From contig OY726567.1 in the NCBI GenBank assembly GCA_963383645.1, forward strand, positions 65,010,234 through 65,074,233: a stretch of DNA of 64,000 nt. The letters are read 5' to 3'. Below are positions 49,267 to 64,000 of the stretch, piece after piece; the first letter of the stretch is position 1; each line of letters begins with the position of its first letter. The DNA is from Muscardinus avellanarius. Taxonomy: Eukaryota; Chordata; Mammalia; Rodentia; Gliridae. The notes beneath the pieces were generated by a model. That model was not told the origin of the DNA and made no database searches. It saw only the letters and a program-made list of their open reading frames with translations. A program made the position numbers and the translations under genes.

Positions 49267-52200
49267 ACTTCCTTTCTTCCTTCCTTCCTCCCTCCCTCCC
49301 TTCCTTCCTTCCTTTTTTTGTGGTACTGGGGGTAGAACCCAGGAGCTTTTCTACCTCCAGGCTATACTCCCAGACCTATTTATTTTCATTTTTATTTTTG
49401 CAGGTCTGGGGATGGAACCTAGAGGCAATTTTTTTGTGTGTGTGTGTGGTGGTACTGGGGTTCCTGGATGCCCTTCTACCTCTGGGCTAAACTCACAGAC
49501 CTATTTTATACTTTTTTTGGAAACAGGGTCTCTTAAGCCAGCGCAGCTGGCTTCAAACCTGCGCGATCCTCCTGTCTCCGCCTCCCAAGCGCGGGGATTA
49601 CAAGCGTGTGTTACCATGCCGGGCTAGAACCTAGAGGCATTTGACCTCCGAGCTACACCCCCTGCCCAATATTTTTTTTTGCTTTTTATTTTGAAACAGG
49701 GTCTCACTGAGTTGCAAAGGGCCTCACTAAGTAGCTGAGGCTGTCCACGGACCGTGATCCTCTGGTCTCAGCCTCCCAAATGCTGGGATTGCCAAGTGTG
49801 AGCCACCACGCCTGGCTTTGTTTTGTACTTTTGTTTAAAACAGGGTCTCACTAAGTTGCTGAGAGCCTCACTAAGTAGCTGAGGCTGGCTTTGAACCTGT
49901 GTGATACTACTGTCTCAGCCTCTGAAGCGCTGGGATCACAAGCGTATGCTACCACGCCCGGCCACATCTCAGGTATTTTCTTACAGTAACACAGTGCTGA
50001 CCCACACAGTAGCTGGTCTAAATGGCTCTTGTCAGCCGAGCCTGGTGGCGCACACTTGTAATCTCAGTATTCAGGAGGCTAAGACCGGAGGATCGCAGTT
50101 TGTGGACAGCCTCAGCTACTTAGTGAGGCCCTCCACAACTTAGTGAAACCCTGTTTCAAAATAAAAAATAAAAAATAGGGCAGGAGGTGTAGCTCAGAGG
50201 TTGAATGCCCCTGGGTTCCATCCCCAGACTCGCCCCCACCCAAAAAAAGGCTCTTCTTCCTGGCCCAGGGTCCCTGTTCCCCATTTTCTGTGGTTGGTTC
50301 TGGAGAACTGAAAGGACGGCTGGCCGCAGCTGCTCAGAGTCAGCTGTTGCAGCGGATCCACGCACACCCGCGCTGTGTCGCTGAGGCTGAGGCTCTGTCC
50401 CTGGAGGAATATGCTGTGCTGCCTGACACAGGGATTCCATGCTCTGCTCCACCTTGGGGTCTTTTCCCTCTCTATTCATTTTTCAGTGATCACAGGACTC
50501 CTAGTGATAATGTTGCACCCTTGAGCACAGTCCAGGGATGCAGGCATGTAAGCTGCCCTCTGAAGGCCTCCATTGAGGATGTAGGATCTGGCCAGGGCTA
50601 AAAGTGAGCCCTGTTTTGGATTCGAGGAGAAGGGCTGCAGGGCTTCTCTAAAGCTCAGAGTGCAGCAATTTCCCCAAGATCCCTGGGAGCCACAAATGTC
50701 CCCTGGGTCCTGAATGAAGGAAGAGCCATCGAGACCTCAAGGAGGCATGAGGGATCAGGGCACAGGGAGCTTCCAGCAGTGCCCTGGGCCAGACCGCCTC
50801 CCTGCTGTGCGGAGCTCTGCTCCTGGGGACCAGCCTGGACCACGGAGGCGCTTGCTGATGTCCAAGAGCTGTTGTGCTCGTGAGCTCTGCATCCCTGACA
50901 CAACAGCTCAAATGGATCCATTTGGAGGAGGAACACTAAATCTGGCTCAGAGCTGCAGAGGTTGCAGTGAGGAGGCTGGGCCCTGGTGCTCTGGTGGTGC
51001 GGAGGCAGCTCACCATGGCGGATACAGAAGGAGGATCCAAGTTCTCACCTCATCACTGACAGGAAACCAAGACAGAGGTCAGCCAGGGTCCACACCCCTT
51101 CAAGGCATGCCGCGGTGACCTTCCTTCCCCTAGGCCTTTCCTCCTAAGGACCCACCACCTCCCCCAGGGCCACAGCTGGTGACCAAGCCCTTGGCATGTG
51201 GCCGGGTTCATAGCGTCCATCTTAGCCCCAGAAAAACCCCCAGGTCTGCCTAAGGCGCTGAACACGCTCCCTTGTTTCTCTTCACAGCCCTGCTTCCCTC
51301 AAACACAAGTGACCAGAGCGAGCTCAGAGGGAAGGGTGGGAGGCGAAGGCCCTGTGTCCTGTGAGCAGCCTCAGCATTCTGTGCAGGCAAAGTCCAGTGA
51401 GTCCATTTGTTGACAACTTGTGTTGAGATAGTATGTCCTGGCACCTGCCATTTGTAATCGCTCCACTCTCCCCAAGTCTCTAAACCTGATCAGTTCCTTT
51501 CTTCGTCTTCCAATCTGTGCAAAAAGTTCCACAAGTGCTAACAGTTGTGCAAATCAAAGAAACAATACGGAGCAGCAGAGGGCTGAGTGTGGACAGCAAA
51601 CCCTGTGTCCCCAGAGCGAAGCTGTGCCCCGGCCTCTCCTCCCCCTCAAGGGCACTTCCTCAGGACGGAGGTGGAGGCGGCAGAGCTTGGGTCAGGCCTA
51701 GTGCAGGTGCCAAGACCAGATCCTGCTCGGAAGCATCTTGCTGCTCCTGCCCACGGATGACTGGGAGTGGGGAGGGGGAGGATTCTGGAGAGAGGAAGGG
51801 AGTGTGATGGGGCAGACCCTGCATGGAGCAGGTCCTCTGCAACAGGCCCCCTTCAGAGAACAAGAGAGTCCTTGTTCTTTGTGAGAGCACCTTATCCTCT
51901 GCTGGAGAGGGGGCGTCTTTGTCCAGGAAATTGATGCTTCTTGAGTTTAGTGAGTAGAATGTCCTGAACCTCCAGTATAGCCCCAGAGTCTGACCCCAAT
52001 GTTCCCTCTTCCAAGGACAATGTCTAATTTCTCACCAGGCTCCCTGTTGGCTTCATGGGGACCTGGACTCCTGGTTGAACCCTCTGGACAGGGGCTGGAC
52101 AAGGGGGCTCTAGATTTCCTTAGCTGTGACCAGGTTTTCCAGGGCATCCCAGTGTGGCGAGCATGGAAAGGGGTCGTGGGTCTGGGAGACACAGCAACTG

Positions 52201-55151
52201 TACATCCTGTGAGTTGCAAACACAGGGCTGGGGGTGAAGGTATTAATGAAACTTCCACTCAGGACCACAGGTGGAGGGTTCTGAGCCTTGGGAATAGTTT
52301 TAATGGAACAAATTAAAAAAAATTTTTTTTTTTGTGGTACTGGGGATGGAACCCAGAGGCTTTCTACCTCCGGGCTATACTCCCAGACCCATTTTTATAT
52401 TTTATTTGGAAACAGGGTCTCACTAAGTTGCTGAGAGCCTCACTAAGCATCTGAGACTGGCTTCGAACCCGTGTGATCCTCCTGTCTCAGCCTCCCAAGT
52501 GCGGAGATTACATGCGTGCGCCACCACACCCAGCTTCTCTTCTGTAAACCAGATTCTTTGTTCAGCTGAAGAAGTAGAGAATCAAGAGCATTCATTAAGG
52601 AATGTAGTGATGGCAAACAGCAGGATATGTGTGCGCAAGTACTGAATGAAGTTAAAGAGGGAGGTAAAAACACCAACTGGGTTATCAGACTGCTGCTTTA
52701 TTAGGAGGACCAACAAGCCACGCCTGGAGAGTCCCTTGCATAGTCCTGGTTGGCCAGCTGAGTCACACCTGGCGGAGCAGAAGTGCTGGGTTTTAATGGG
52801 GGGGGGGTTGGGGGGTGAGGCTAAGCGTGGGAACGCAGATTCTCTTGCGACATCTGGAGCCTCAAGATGCCTGGGATCTGCCTCGCGATGCCTGGGGTCT
52901 CACAGTGCCTGAGGTCTTCGATTCCTCGGGTCTCGCGGCACCTGGATTCGCGTGATATCTCCGCTTCTAGCTTTCAGGGTTCCGCCTCCTGTCCCCACTG
53001 CGAGGTCACATGGGGGAACCCGACCTATCAAGTACAGGAGAGACTAGGGACTTTAGAGGTGCTAGGGTAAGAAAGAGGGGACCAGTCTAAGTAAGTCAAG
53101 AACACTGGAGGAAAAGTACAACAATTTAATGGTGGAAGCCTTCTCTACGGAGACCACCCCAGACATCTCCACATATCCAAACCCTGCCACTCCTCCACAT
53201 GCCACCAGACACTACCCACACCGATGCCTCTAGTTTTCTTCCAGGACCTACTGGGTCTTCAGATTCATCTCAAGGCTCTGAGAGGAGCCTGAGATGCTCT
53301 GGCCTTCACTCCCCACGAGCTGTCCTAATGGACATGGACCTATGACCCTAAGCCGGCTGGGATACTTGACAGAAACATCCAGATATTCCAGAAACTTCTG
53401 GAATCAATGTCCCTAAGTTTTGAAAATAAAGCAAGATATTTCTCCACAATCAATGAGTTTAATGAGCAACAAACAGAAGAGAGTGCCTGTTTTAAATTGA
53501 ACGATAAGGTCTGCGGAGGTGGGCCTTGTAATCCTCGCACTTGGGAGGCTGAGACAGGAGGATCGCGCAGGTTCAAAGCCAGCCTCGGCTACTTAGTGAG
53601 GCTCTCAGCAACTTAGTGAGACCCTGTTTCCAACTAAAATATAAAAATGGGTCTGGGAGTATAGCCCGAAGGTAGAAAGCCTCTGGGTTCCACCCCCAGT
53701 ACCACCAAAAAAAAAAAAAATTAAAATAAATTGAACGATAAGGTCTGGGGAGGTGGGCCTTGTAATCCAGTACTTGAGAAGCTGAGACAGAAGGATCACA
53801 GGTTCACCGCCTGGCTCAGCAACTTAGTGAGGCTCTCTGAAACTTAGAGAGGTCCTTTCCCTAATAAAAAATAAACAGGAGGACCATAGGTTCCTGCCAG
53901 CCTTAGCAAATTAGTGAGGACCTCTGCAACTTAATGAGACCCTGTTTCCAAATAAAAAAATATAATAGGGCTGGAGGTATAGCTCAGAGGTAGAATGTCC
54001 CTGGGTTATATCTCCAGTACCACAAAAGAAAAAAAAATAAAAGGAAAAAAACCCAGTGAACTAAACACACACCTGTAATCCCAATTACTTGAGAGGCTGA
54101 AACAGGAGGATTGCAGGTTTGAGGTCAGCCTCAGCAACTTATGACCCTGTTTCAAATTAAAAGGGCTCAGAGTGTAGTTTGGAAGTAGAAAGCCCCTGAT
54201 TTCAATCTGTAGTACCACCAAATAAATAAATAAATCACTGAACTATTTGGGAGGCTGAAACAAGAGGATCACAGGTTCAAGACCAGCCTCAACAACTTAG
54301 CAAGACTCAGGAACATAGTAAAAAAAGTCCTTGTTTCTGTTTTAAACTAAAAATAAAAAGGGCTGCGGGTATAGGTTGGAGGTAGAACACCCCTGGGTTT
54401 AAATCTCCACTAAAACACACACCCACACACACAGCAGTAAATTAAGATATGGTAACAAGAATTTAGAAAATGAAAAGCAAAGTATTTCAAAAGAAGGTAA
54501 ACAGGCCGGCATGGTGGCACGTGTCTGTAATCCCAGTACTTGGGAGGCTGAGACAGGAAGATCACATGTTCGTGGCCAACCTCAGCTACATAGTGAGGCA
54601 AGTTAGGGAGAACCTGTTTCAAAAAAGAATAAAAAAATGTGGCTGGAGGTATGGCTCAGAGAGAGATTTGGGATTTTGGTTCAACCCCCAAAACCACAAA
54701 ACAGAAAAAAGAGGGTTAACAGAAAAAGAATAATAAGACTAACTACTGACGACAAAAACAACAACAAAATACTTGGTACATCTAATATTAGGAAGAAGGT
54801 CACAGGCAGCCAGGTGTGTCGACACATGCCTGTAATCCCAGTACTTGGGAGGCTCAGAAAAGAGGACCACAGGTTCAAGGACAGCCTCAATAATGTATTG
54901 AGACTCTCAGCAACCTAGTGAGACCCTCTTTCAAGCACTAAAACGTAAGCCAGGCACTGTGGCCACACCTGTACTCCTAGCACTTGGGAGACTAAAACAA
55001 GACAATCACAGGTTTGAGGACAGCCTCAGCAAGTAATGAGACTCTCATCAACCTAGCAAGATCCTGTTTTAAAATAAAAATTATTGTCCCTGGGTGCAAG
55101 CCCCAGCACTTAAAAAAAAAATAGAATAAAAGAATTTTAAAAATAAAAAGG
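49267..55151. other. Duplicate of 21531-27672
   Basis: Follows copy 1 closely. Differences: a shorter poly-T with TGTG at 49430-49448, absence of the 230-bp segment at about 50748, and small indels in A and CA runs. SINEs match those listed for copy 1. No coding gene recognised. The copy ends near 55151, where a fresh plus SINE follows. Confidence 0.7.
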
Positions 55152-56735
55152 AAAGCTGGGCGTGGTGGCACACGCTTGTAATCCCAGTACTTGGGAGGCT
55201 GACACAGGAGGATCACACAGGTTTGAAGTCAGCCTCAGCTACTTAGTGAGGCCCTTTGCAACTCAGTGAGGCCCTGTTTCCAAATAAAATAGAAAATAGG
55301 TCAGGGGCATAGCTCGAGGTAGAGTTCCACCCCAAGTACCACAAAAATAAACAAATAAATAAATAAATAAATAAATGAAAAATAAAAAGGACTGGGATGT
55401 AGCTTAGAGGTAGAATGACCCTGGGTTCAAGGTTCAATCCCCAGTAACACACACACGTACACACACACACAAAGAGGTAACAGACAGCATGACAGATTCT
55501 GCACATATTTGAAAAAGATAACACAAGCTGGGCGTGGTGGCGCACCCTTATAATCCCAGCATTTGGGAGGCTGAGACAGGAGGATTGGGGTTCGCGGACA
55601 GCCTCAGCTACTTAGTGAGGCCCTTTACAACTCAGTAAGATCCTGTTTCAAAATAAAGAATAAAAAATGGGGCTGGGGGGTGTAGCTCAGAGATAGAATG
55701 TCCCTGGGTAAAATCCCCAGTGCTGCAAAAAACAAAACAAAACAAAACAGGACACATGTACAATTTTAGGGCAACATATTAAAAGATGTAGATAAAACAG
55801 CAAGTCCCCACATACACACTTCCTAAGTGGACATGAAAACAAGTAACAAATTTGAAGCACCAGGCATGGTGGTGCACAACTGTCATCCCAATACCTGAAA
55901 GGCTGAGACAGGAGGATCACAAGTTCGAGGCCAGTCACAGCACTGAGCAAAACTGCTTCAAAATAAAAAATAAAATAGAGCTAGGGGTGTAGTTTAGAGG
56001 TAGAATGTCCCCTGTTCAATCTCAGTACAAATATACATGCATAAATATATGAATCACCTCTTACACAATGATTCTGTAACTAAATATGTTTCCTCTATTG
56101 AAGTGCTAGTTCAGGAAACTTTGCTGGTAATTTCTCCCAAACATTTATGTCATTATGTTAGACACAAAAACCCCAAACTTACAGACTACAAAAAGAAGAA
56201 GAAGAAGAAGAAGAAGAAGAAGAAGAAGAAGAAGAAGAAGAAGAAGAAGAAGAAGAGGAGGAGGAAATAAGGCAGGCATGGTGGTGCATGAACTGTAGAT
56301 CCCAATACTTGCAAGGTTAAAAATAGGAAGATATAAGGTTCAAAGCCAGCCTCAGCACCTAACCAAGGTTCTCAACAACTTACCAAGACCCTGTTTCCAA
56401 ATAAAAAAATAACATGGGGCTGGACATGATGGCACACTCCTGTAATCGTAGGTTTAAGGCCAGCCCTCGCAACTTAGCAAGACTCTGATTCGAAATAAAA
56501 AATTAAATAGGGCTGGAAGAATAGCCTAGAGGTAGACTGCTCCTGGGTTCAATCCCCAGTACCATAAAAAATAAAATAAAATTATAAAATAAAATGGGGT
56601 CAGTGTTGTTGCTCAGAGGTAGAATTCCTCTGGGTTCAATCTCCAGCAAAAATAAAATAAATAAAATAAATAGGGCAGGGGGTATAGTTCAGAGGTCAAA
56701 ACCCCCAGAGTTCAATCCCTAGGACCCCTACCCAA
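55152..56735 (+). mobile_element. Plus-orientation SINE tract
   Basis: SINEs or fragments at about 55152-55350, 55385-55450, 55526-55745, 55858-56030, 56270-56420, 56420-56575, 56595-56680 and 56680-56735. The unique parts at 55755-55855 and 56040-56180 are the inverted counterparts of 7760-7860 and 7430-7560. Confidence 0.7.
56190..56266. repeat. (AAG)n microsatellite
   Basis: About 25 AAG/GAA units ending in GAG GAG GAG. Polypurine on the plus strand. Confidence 0.95.
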
Positions 56736-57021
56736 CAAAATCCATGGTGCATGAGACCCTGTGGACCTGACCTGGGATGCCCTGAGGGTGTCCAGTTCTC
56801 AGAGCAGCTCCAACTCTCTGGCTGAGGACACCGCACCCTTCAAGCTCCCAATTCACCTGTGGCCCCAGGACCCTCACGCATCACGCTCACCTGCTACTAT
56901 TCTGCCCATTGACTCGCCTACACTTGCCAAGACCCAAGTTGAATCACTGACTGTCCCAATCTTTGTCATGTCTGCCTGCTCCGGTCTAGGTGAGTCTGGG
57001 GAGAATCTGTCCACCTCAGCT

Positions 57022-58061
57022 ATGGCCCCATCCACAGATGGATGTTCAGCTGCCACACCTGTGATGAAAGCAAGCCCCAGGTGTGGTCAGGCCCCAGTGA
57101 CCCCTGGAGCTCCAGGTCTCAGGTAAGGAAACCCCGTCTTTTCCTCACACAATCCTGGGCATCAAGCAGGGTGTGGGCAGCTTCTCCCCAGGACAGCCCC
57201 AGATGAGAGGAAGGATGGGAGCCTGGGCTCTGAGCCAGACCCAGGTTGGGAAACAGAGACCTGCAGGCAGCAGGGGAGGGGCAAGGGGTGGAGGAAGCAG
57301 CCCTGAGCCCTGGCTCCTCTGCTTTCCAGGGGTGTCCAGGGATCCCTCCCTCCTGACCCCGCGGGGCCCTGTCCTGGCCCCTGGAGAGAACCGCACCCTG
57401 CTGTGTCACTCTGACCTCAGCTATGACTGATTCACTCTGTACAAGAAAGGGATGTGACCTCCCCCAGCGCCCTTGCCGGCAGCCCCGGGCTGGGCTCTCG
57501 CAAGCCGACTCTTAATGGGCCGTGTGAGCAGCTCCCACGGGGGCTGTACAGATGCTGTGGTGGACGCACCTCTCCTGCGAGTGGTCGGCTCCCGTGAGCC
57601 CCCGGACATCCTGACCACAGGTGAGGAACCTGGCTGGACTTTTCTGAGTCCCTCTGGATGCTGCCCCCTTGAAGAGAAAAAAAGCTTGGTTTCTTCAACC
57701 ATTCTCACTTCCTACTCCTGGTCTGTGGTTCTCAGGAGCAACTGAGACCATCAGCCCATCACAAGCAGCTCAGACCCTGGACAGGGGACCAGGGAGACTC
57801 CTCAGTGATGGGCTGGACACAGTGAAGTCCTGTCCAGGGAGCAGGTTCCCTGGGTGGACATGCAGGAATCCTGGGGACATTTGGGTCTCCCCTGACTTCT
57901 GACCTCTGCCTCCCCAATTCTCAGGCTCACAACTCAGGATTATAAGGTGAAGAAACCCATCCAGATGGTTACAGCTGGCTTGGGTCTGATGGTCCTCAGG
58001 ATTCTGCTATTTTAGGCTCTGCACTGCTAAGAGATGGACCTGTGATGGGGCCAGGAGATGA
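57022..58061 (+). pseudogene. 3' fragment of an activating LILR/PIR-type receptor
   Basis: Plus-strand remnants in order: second half of a D4 exon (57022-57122, one-base deletion before its GTAAGG donor); D5 57330-57620 (GVSRDPSLLTPRGPVL, with TGA at 57428-57430 replacing the usual Arg codon after SYD); stem from 57736 (GATETISPSQAAQTLD) with a good TTCTCAG acceptor; TM from 57925, with a frameshift and stops and with the 'LIRLGMAG' segment decayed, ending near 58061. D6 is missing between D5 and stem. Upstream exons are absent: the homology starts abruptly within D4. It is the inverted relative of the exon at 37886-38022. Confidence 0.8.
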
Positions 58062-58545
58062 ACAGGAGAAAAAACAGGCCTCCTTTCAGAGGCTTGAGAT
58101 GAATCTGAAGAACCAGGAGGTCCTAGAAGAAAACCAGAGGGGTCGGTGTGGGCAATGTCTAGTGGCAATCTGGAGGAGTGACAGGGTTTGGATATGGGGA
58201 GGTGTCTGGGTGGTCTTTGTAGAGAAGGCTTCCATCATTAAATCGTTATACTTTTCCTCTAGTGTTCTTGACTTACTGAGACTGGTCCCTTCTTTCTTAC
58301 CCCTAACACCTCTAAAGTCCCTATTCTCGCCGGGCGTGGTGGCGCACACTTGTAATTTTCGCACTTGGGAGGCTGAGACAGGAGGATCGCGCAGGTTTGA
58401 AGCCAGCCTCAGCTACTGAGTGAGAGGCTCTCAGCAACTTAGTGAGACCCTGTTTCTAAATAAAATAGAAAAACAGATCTGGGAGTATAGCCCGGGGTAG
58501 AAAGCCCCTGGGTTCCACCTCTAGTAACACACACACACACTCACA

Positions 58546-58596
<51 letters not shown>

Positions 58597-58883
58597 CAGT
58601 CCCTACTCTCTGTTGTACTTGCATGTACATATCCCTGCTGGGTCCTGTCCTGGTGGAGTGGGGTTCAGCCAAGCAGGAAGAGTCTTGCAACCCAATGGAC
58701 CTCACCTCTGGGCTGAGATGTCTCCGTGGGGCCTGGAGCCTCCTGAGCTCCTCTGTGGGGAAAGCAGAGCCAGGTAGAGGGGCACAGGCTGGGTGAGGAG
58801 GAACGTGAGGCTCAAGCAGCCCAAATGGAAAACATGAAGCCCCCGTACCGGGATGCAAACCCCTCACACTGGCTCTCTTCCAG
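58062..58883. other. Spacer with SINE and long CA repeat
   Basis: Plus SINE at about 58330-58530 leading into (CA)n at 58526-58595. 58630-58850 is homologous, inverted, to 19440-19600 but lacks the ATG signal exon. Confidence 0.6.
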
Positions 58884-59804
<921 letters not shown>

Positions 59805-59989
59805 TAACGCTGTTCAGAGCCCCAGACAGGCTGCCATGAGCTGAGCTCCCAGAGCATCCCAGGCGGGAGGTGGCTGAGGGAGCTCAGGGTCTCAGGTGAG
59901 GGGCCCTGACCCGCCCTCTCTGAGCCCAGATGATCACTCAGGCTCTATTTCTAACTCAATTTTCTGCCTGCTTGAATCATTTTTTTCTT

Positions 59990-60492
59990 TTATTTCTTTT
60001 TGTCCTTTAGTGCTAGAGATTGAACCCAGGGACATTCTGCCACCAAGATACATACTCAGGCCCTTTATTTAATTTTTTAAATTTTGAAACAGGATCTTGG
60101 GAAGTTGTTGGTCTTATTAAGTTACTGAGGCTGACCTCGAACCTTGATCCTCCTGACTAAGCATCTCACATACTGGGATTACAGGCAGGCAGCATCATGC
60201 CCATCTTCAGGGACCTGCAGTGGGCACATACATTATCTAACACCATGAGCCTCTCACATCTCACCGCCATGTTTTTGTTTGTTTTTTGCAGTACTGAGGT
60301 TGGAAACCAGGGGCATTCTACCTCCAAGCTACACCCACAGCTCTATTTTTTATTCTTTATTTTGAAACAGGGTCTTGCTGAGTTGCAAAGGGCCTCACTA
60401 AGTAGCTGTGGCTATCCCAGAACCGCGATGCTTCTGTCTCAGCCTCCCAAATCCTGGGATTACAAGTGTGCGCCACCACGCCCGGCTTCCGG
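59990..60492 (-). mobile_element. Two antisense SINEs, mirror of 17508-18012
   Basis: Minus-orientation SINEs at about 60000-60210 and 60275-60490, the inverted counterparts of the two plus SINEs upstream of receptor 1. Confidence 0.75.
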
Positions 60493-60631
60493 AGCCATGT
60501 TTACTGGGGTTGGGAAATTAACCATGGCTCAGCCTCTTGTGTCTCAGGCACCACTGACCTACGATTCTGGGGACTGAGGTACAGGACAACAGCCTCCAAA
60601 TGAGGAAGCTGAGGCTGAGACTAGATGCTGA

Positions 60632-61431
60632 TGAGGAGGTAGAAGAGAAGTAGGCAGGTAGGGAAGAGGCCTGGGTAGAAAAGCTTAATTTTCTGAGGGG
60701 CAACGAATACTAATTAACTTCCAAGGCTCTTAAAAGAGACCAGCTCTTCCAAGGTTCAGAGATAAGAATGACCAAAGCTTCACAAAACCATCAGTTTACT
60801 AATCAACAAACCCAGGAAACATCACTGGAGCAAGTCTGACACCTTTACTGAAAGGAGACCCCTCAAAGGACATGCAAATACCCTATGCAAATTTTAAGAA
60901 CTGCTTCCCAGACTCCAAGTAATAGAAGACTTGTAGAGATATATAAACCCTTAGACCAGTCACCAGGACGGTTACCCACTCTGAGAACCCCTCCCCTTTG
61001 GGGAGCTTTTCTCTCTCTCTCTCTCGCAGGTTGCATTAACTTTGAGAGAAGGTGGGGTGCAATTGAAGGCACTTGGCCCGGGCTACACTCGGGTAGTGAC
61101 CTGAAGGCCTCTGCTGGACATCAAGGCTGACCAGGGCCCCTAGGGGTGACCTGCACTTATTTTCTGGCAGATCGCATGGACTTTGGGAGAAAGCAGTTTG
61201 CAACTGAAGGCATTTGGCCTGGGATACCCTCAAGTATTGTCCTGAAGGCAGCTGCTAGACATCATAGTCCCAACAGCCCTTAAGGGTGTTGGGCCACTTT
61301 TCCCTATTCCCTGCTGTTTCCAATAAACCTTTTATTCCCTTCCTGACGTCTGCAGGTGTCATTCTTCGCTCACCGCAGACAAGAATCCAGTAAGGAAACA
61401 CTGTGTTTCTTCTCAAGAAACCCCGCTTCAC
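60632..61431 (+). mobile_element. Solo LTR of a second ERV family (LTR B)
   Basis: About 800 bp inserted between GATGCTGA motifs (60624-60631 and 61433-61440). The paralogous site at 17350-17375 is unoccupied. Begins TG and ends CA close to these flanks. TATA-like GATATATAAACCC near 60937 and poly-A signal AATAAA at 61322-61327. Contains an internal direct repeat (61027-61130 and 61165-61268: 'actttgrgagaa', 'ctgaaggc', 'gctggacatca'). No retroviral coding sequence seen. Confidence 0.65.
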
Positions 61432-61941
61432 TGATGCTGAAGACAATGTGGGCAGGAAAAGAGAAGCTAGCATTAAATAGAAAAGGCTTCCACCAAGGGC
61501 TGATGACTGGCCATGGCAGGGACCACACAGTGCTGTGCAGATGGACAGGGTGGAGGAAGAGAGGGACCCACGGGGAGGCTCTGAGAGGAAGGGTTGGCCT
61601 GTATCTCCTCACCTGGAAGGAGCCGCTCAGGAAGTACCAGGTGCATTTGCCACTTAGTCTTGGTCAACATTCAGGACAGACAGGCAGATAGATAGAAAGT
61701 GAGGTGTGAGGAACCACATTCATGTGAAGGGTCTGCAAAGAGGTTGAGTCCATCTCAGCCACCAGCCTGGGGAAATGAGAGGCTCCTGGGGAATATTTCC
61801 CCTTCCTATGTGGCTGCTGATGTGATAACCACATGACTAGGAGAACCCAGCCTCCTAGTGGCCATAACCTGTTTGTCTGTCCTTCCGGGCCAGCACAGTG
61901 GCCTACACCCTCTGCACACCAGACCACTGGGAGGGCACGCC
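61432..61941 (+). promoter_or_regulatory. Conserved 5' flank of receptor 4
   Basis: Inverted homologue of the receptor 1 flank (16384-16830). Here the LTR B poly-A end sits about 500 bp before the start codon, so the LTR is placed where it could influence transcription. Confidence 0.35.

Positions 61942-64000
<2,059 letters not shown>

Overview
This is a vertebrate (mammalian) genomic window. It has spliced genes with GT-AG introns, dense SINEs, ERV-type LTRs and no operon structure. It starts inside the ribosomal protein S9 gene (RPS9, + strand; residues 33-194 on three exons, 146-4180). The rest is a leukocyte immunoglobulin-like receptor cluster of the LILR / paired Ig-like receptor (PIR) family. 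RPS9 next to LILR genes is the known arrangement of the mammalian leukocyte receptor complex. The SINEs are composite: a 7SL/B1-like left part joined to a tRNA-Ala/ID-like right part (B1-dID type). That points to a non-muroid rodent (squirrel-, dormouse- or beaver-like lineage); I cannot name the species.

Layout. 146-4180: RPS9. 4250-10860: SINE-packed spacer. 10998-16383 (-): receptor 1, apparently intact, with signal peptide, four Ig exons arranged D1-D2-D1'-D2', an uncharged TM exon and a tail with ITIM-like motifs (predicted inhibitory). 18217-19278 (-): two-Ig pseudogene. 20.3-21.5 kb: LTR carrying a nested SINE. 28943-31364 (-): receptor 2, a six-Ig-type pseudogene. 32.3-34.5 kb: 1.1 kb tandem repeat with LINE-1 scraps. 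37886-38022 (-): open activating-type TM exon with an Arg in the membrane segment. 40.9-41.8 kb: GC-rich ~120-bp minisatellite. 42962-44086 (-): receptor 3, with two Ig exons, one of them a D4/D2 hybrid. 45913-46974 (-): second copy of the two-Ig pseudogene. 57022-58061 (+): activating-receptor 3' pseudogene. 58884-59786 (+): third two-Ig pseudogene. 60.63-61.43 kb: a second, unrelated LTR. 61942-64000 (+): receptor 4, intact as far as seen and running off the window.

Two duplication events explain most of the architecture. A tandem duplication pairs about 13.67-27.67 kb with about 42.42-55.15 kb at very high similarity. An older inverted duplication mirrors about 6.1-19.6 kb at about 55.6-64 kb. 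Within these copies the Ig exons have been shuffled: D5-D6 lost in receptors 1 and 3, D2-D3 collapsed in receptor 2, and 1,042 bp removed in receptor 3 by crossover inside an Ig exon. The biology suggested is a paired-receptor cluster, with inhibitory ITIM receptors and activating FcR-gamma-coupled receptors sharing near-identical ectodomains, in the middle of rapid turnover.

All exon models come from splice sites, reading phase and family resemblance read by eye. No alignment, repeat-masking or expression data were available. Repeat boundaries are approximate.
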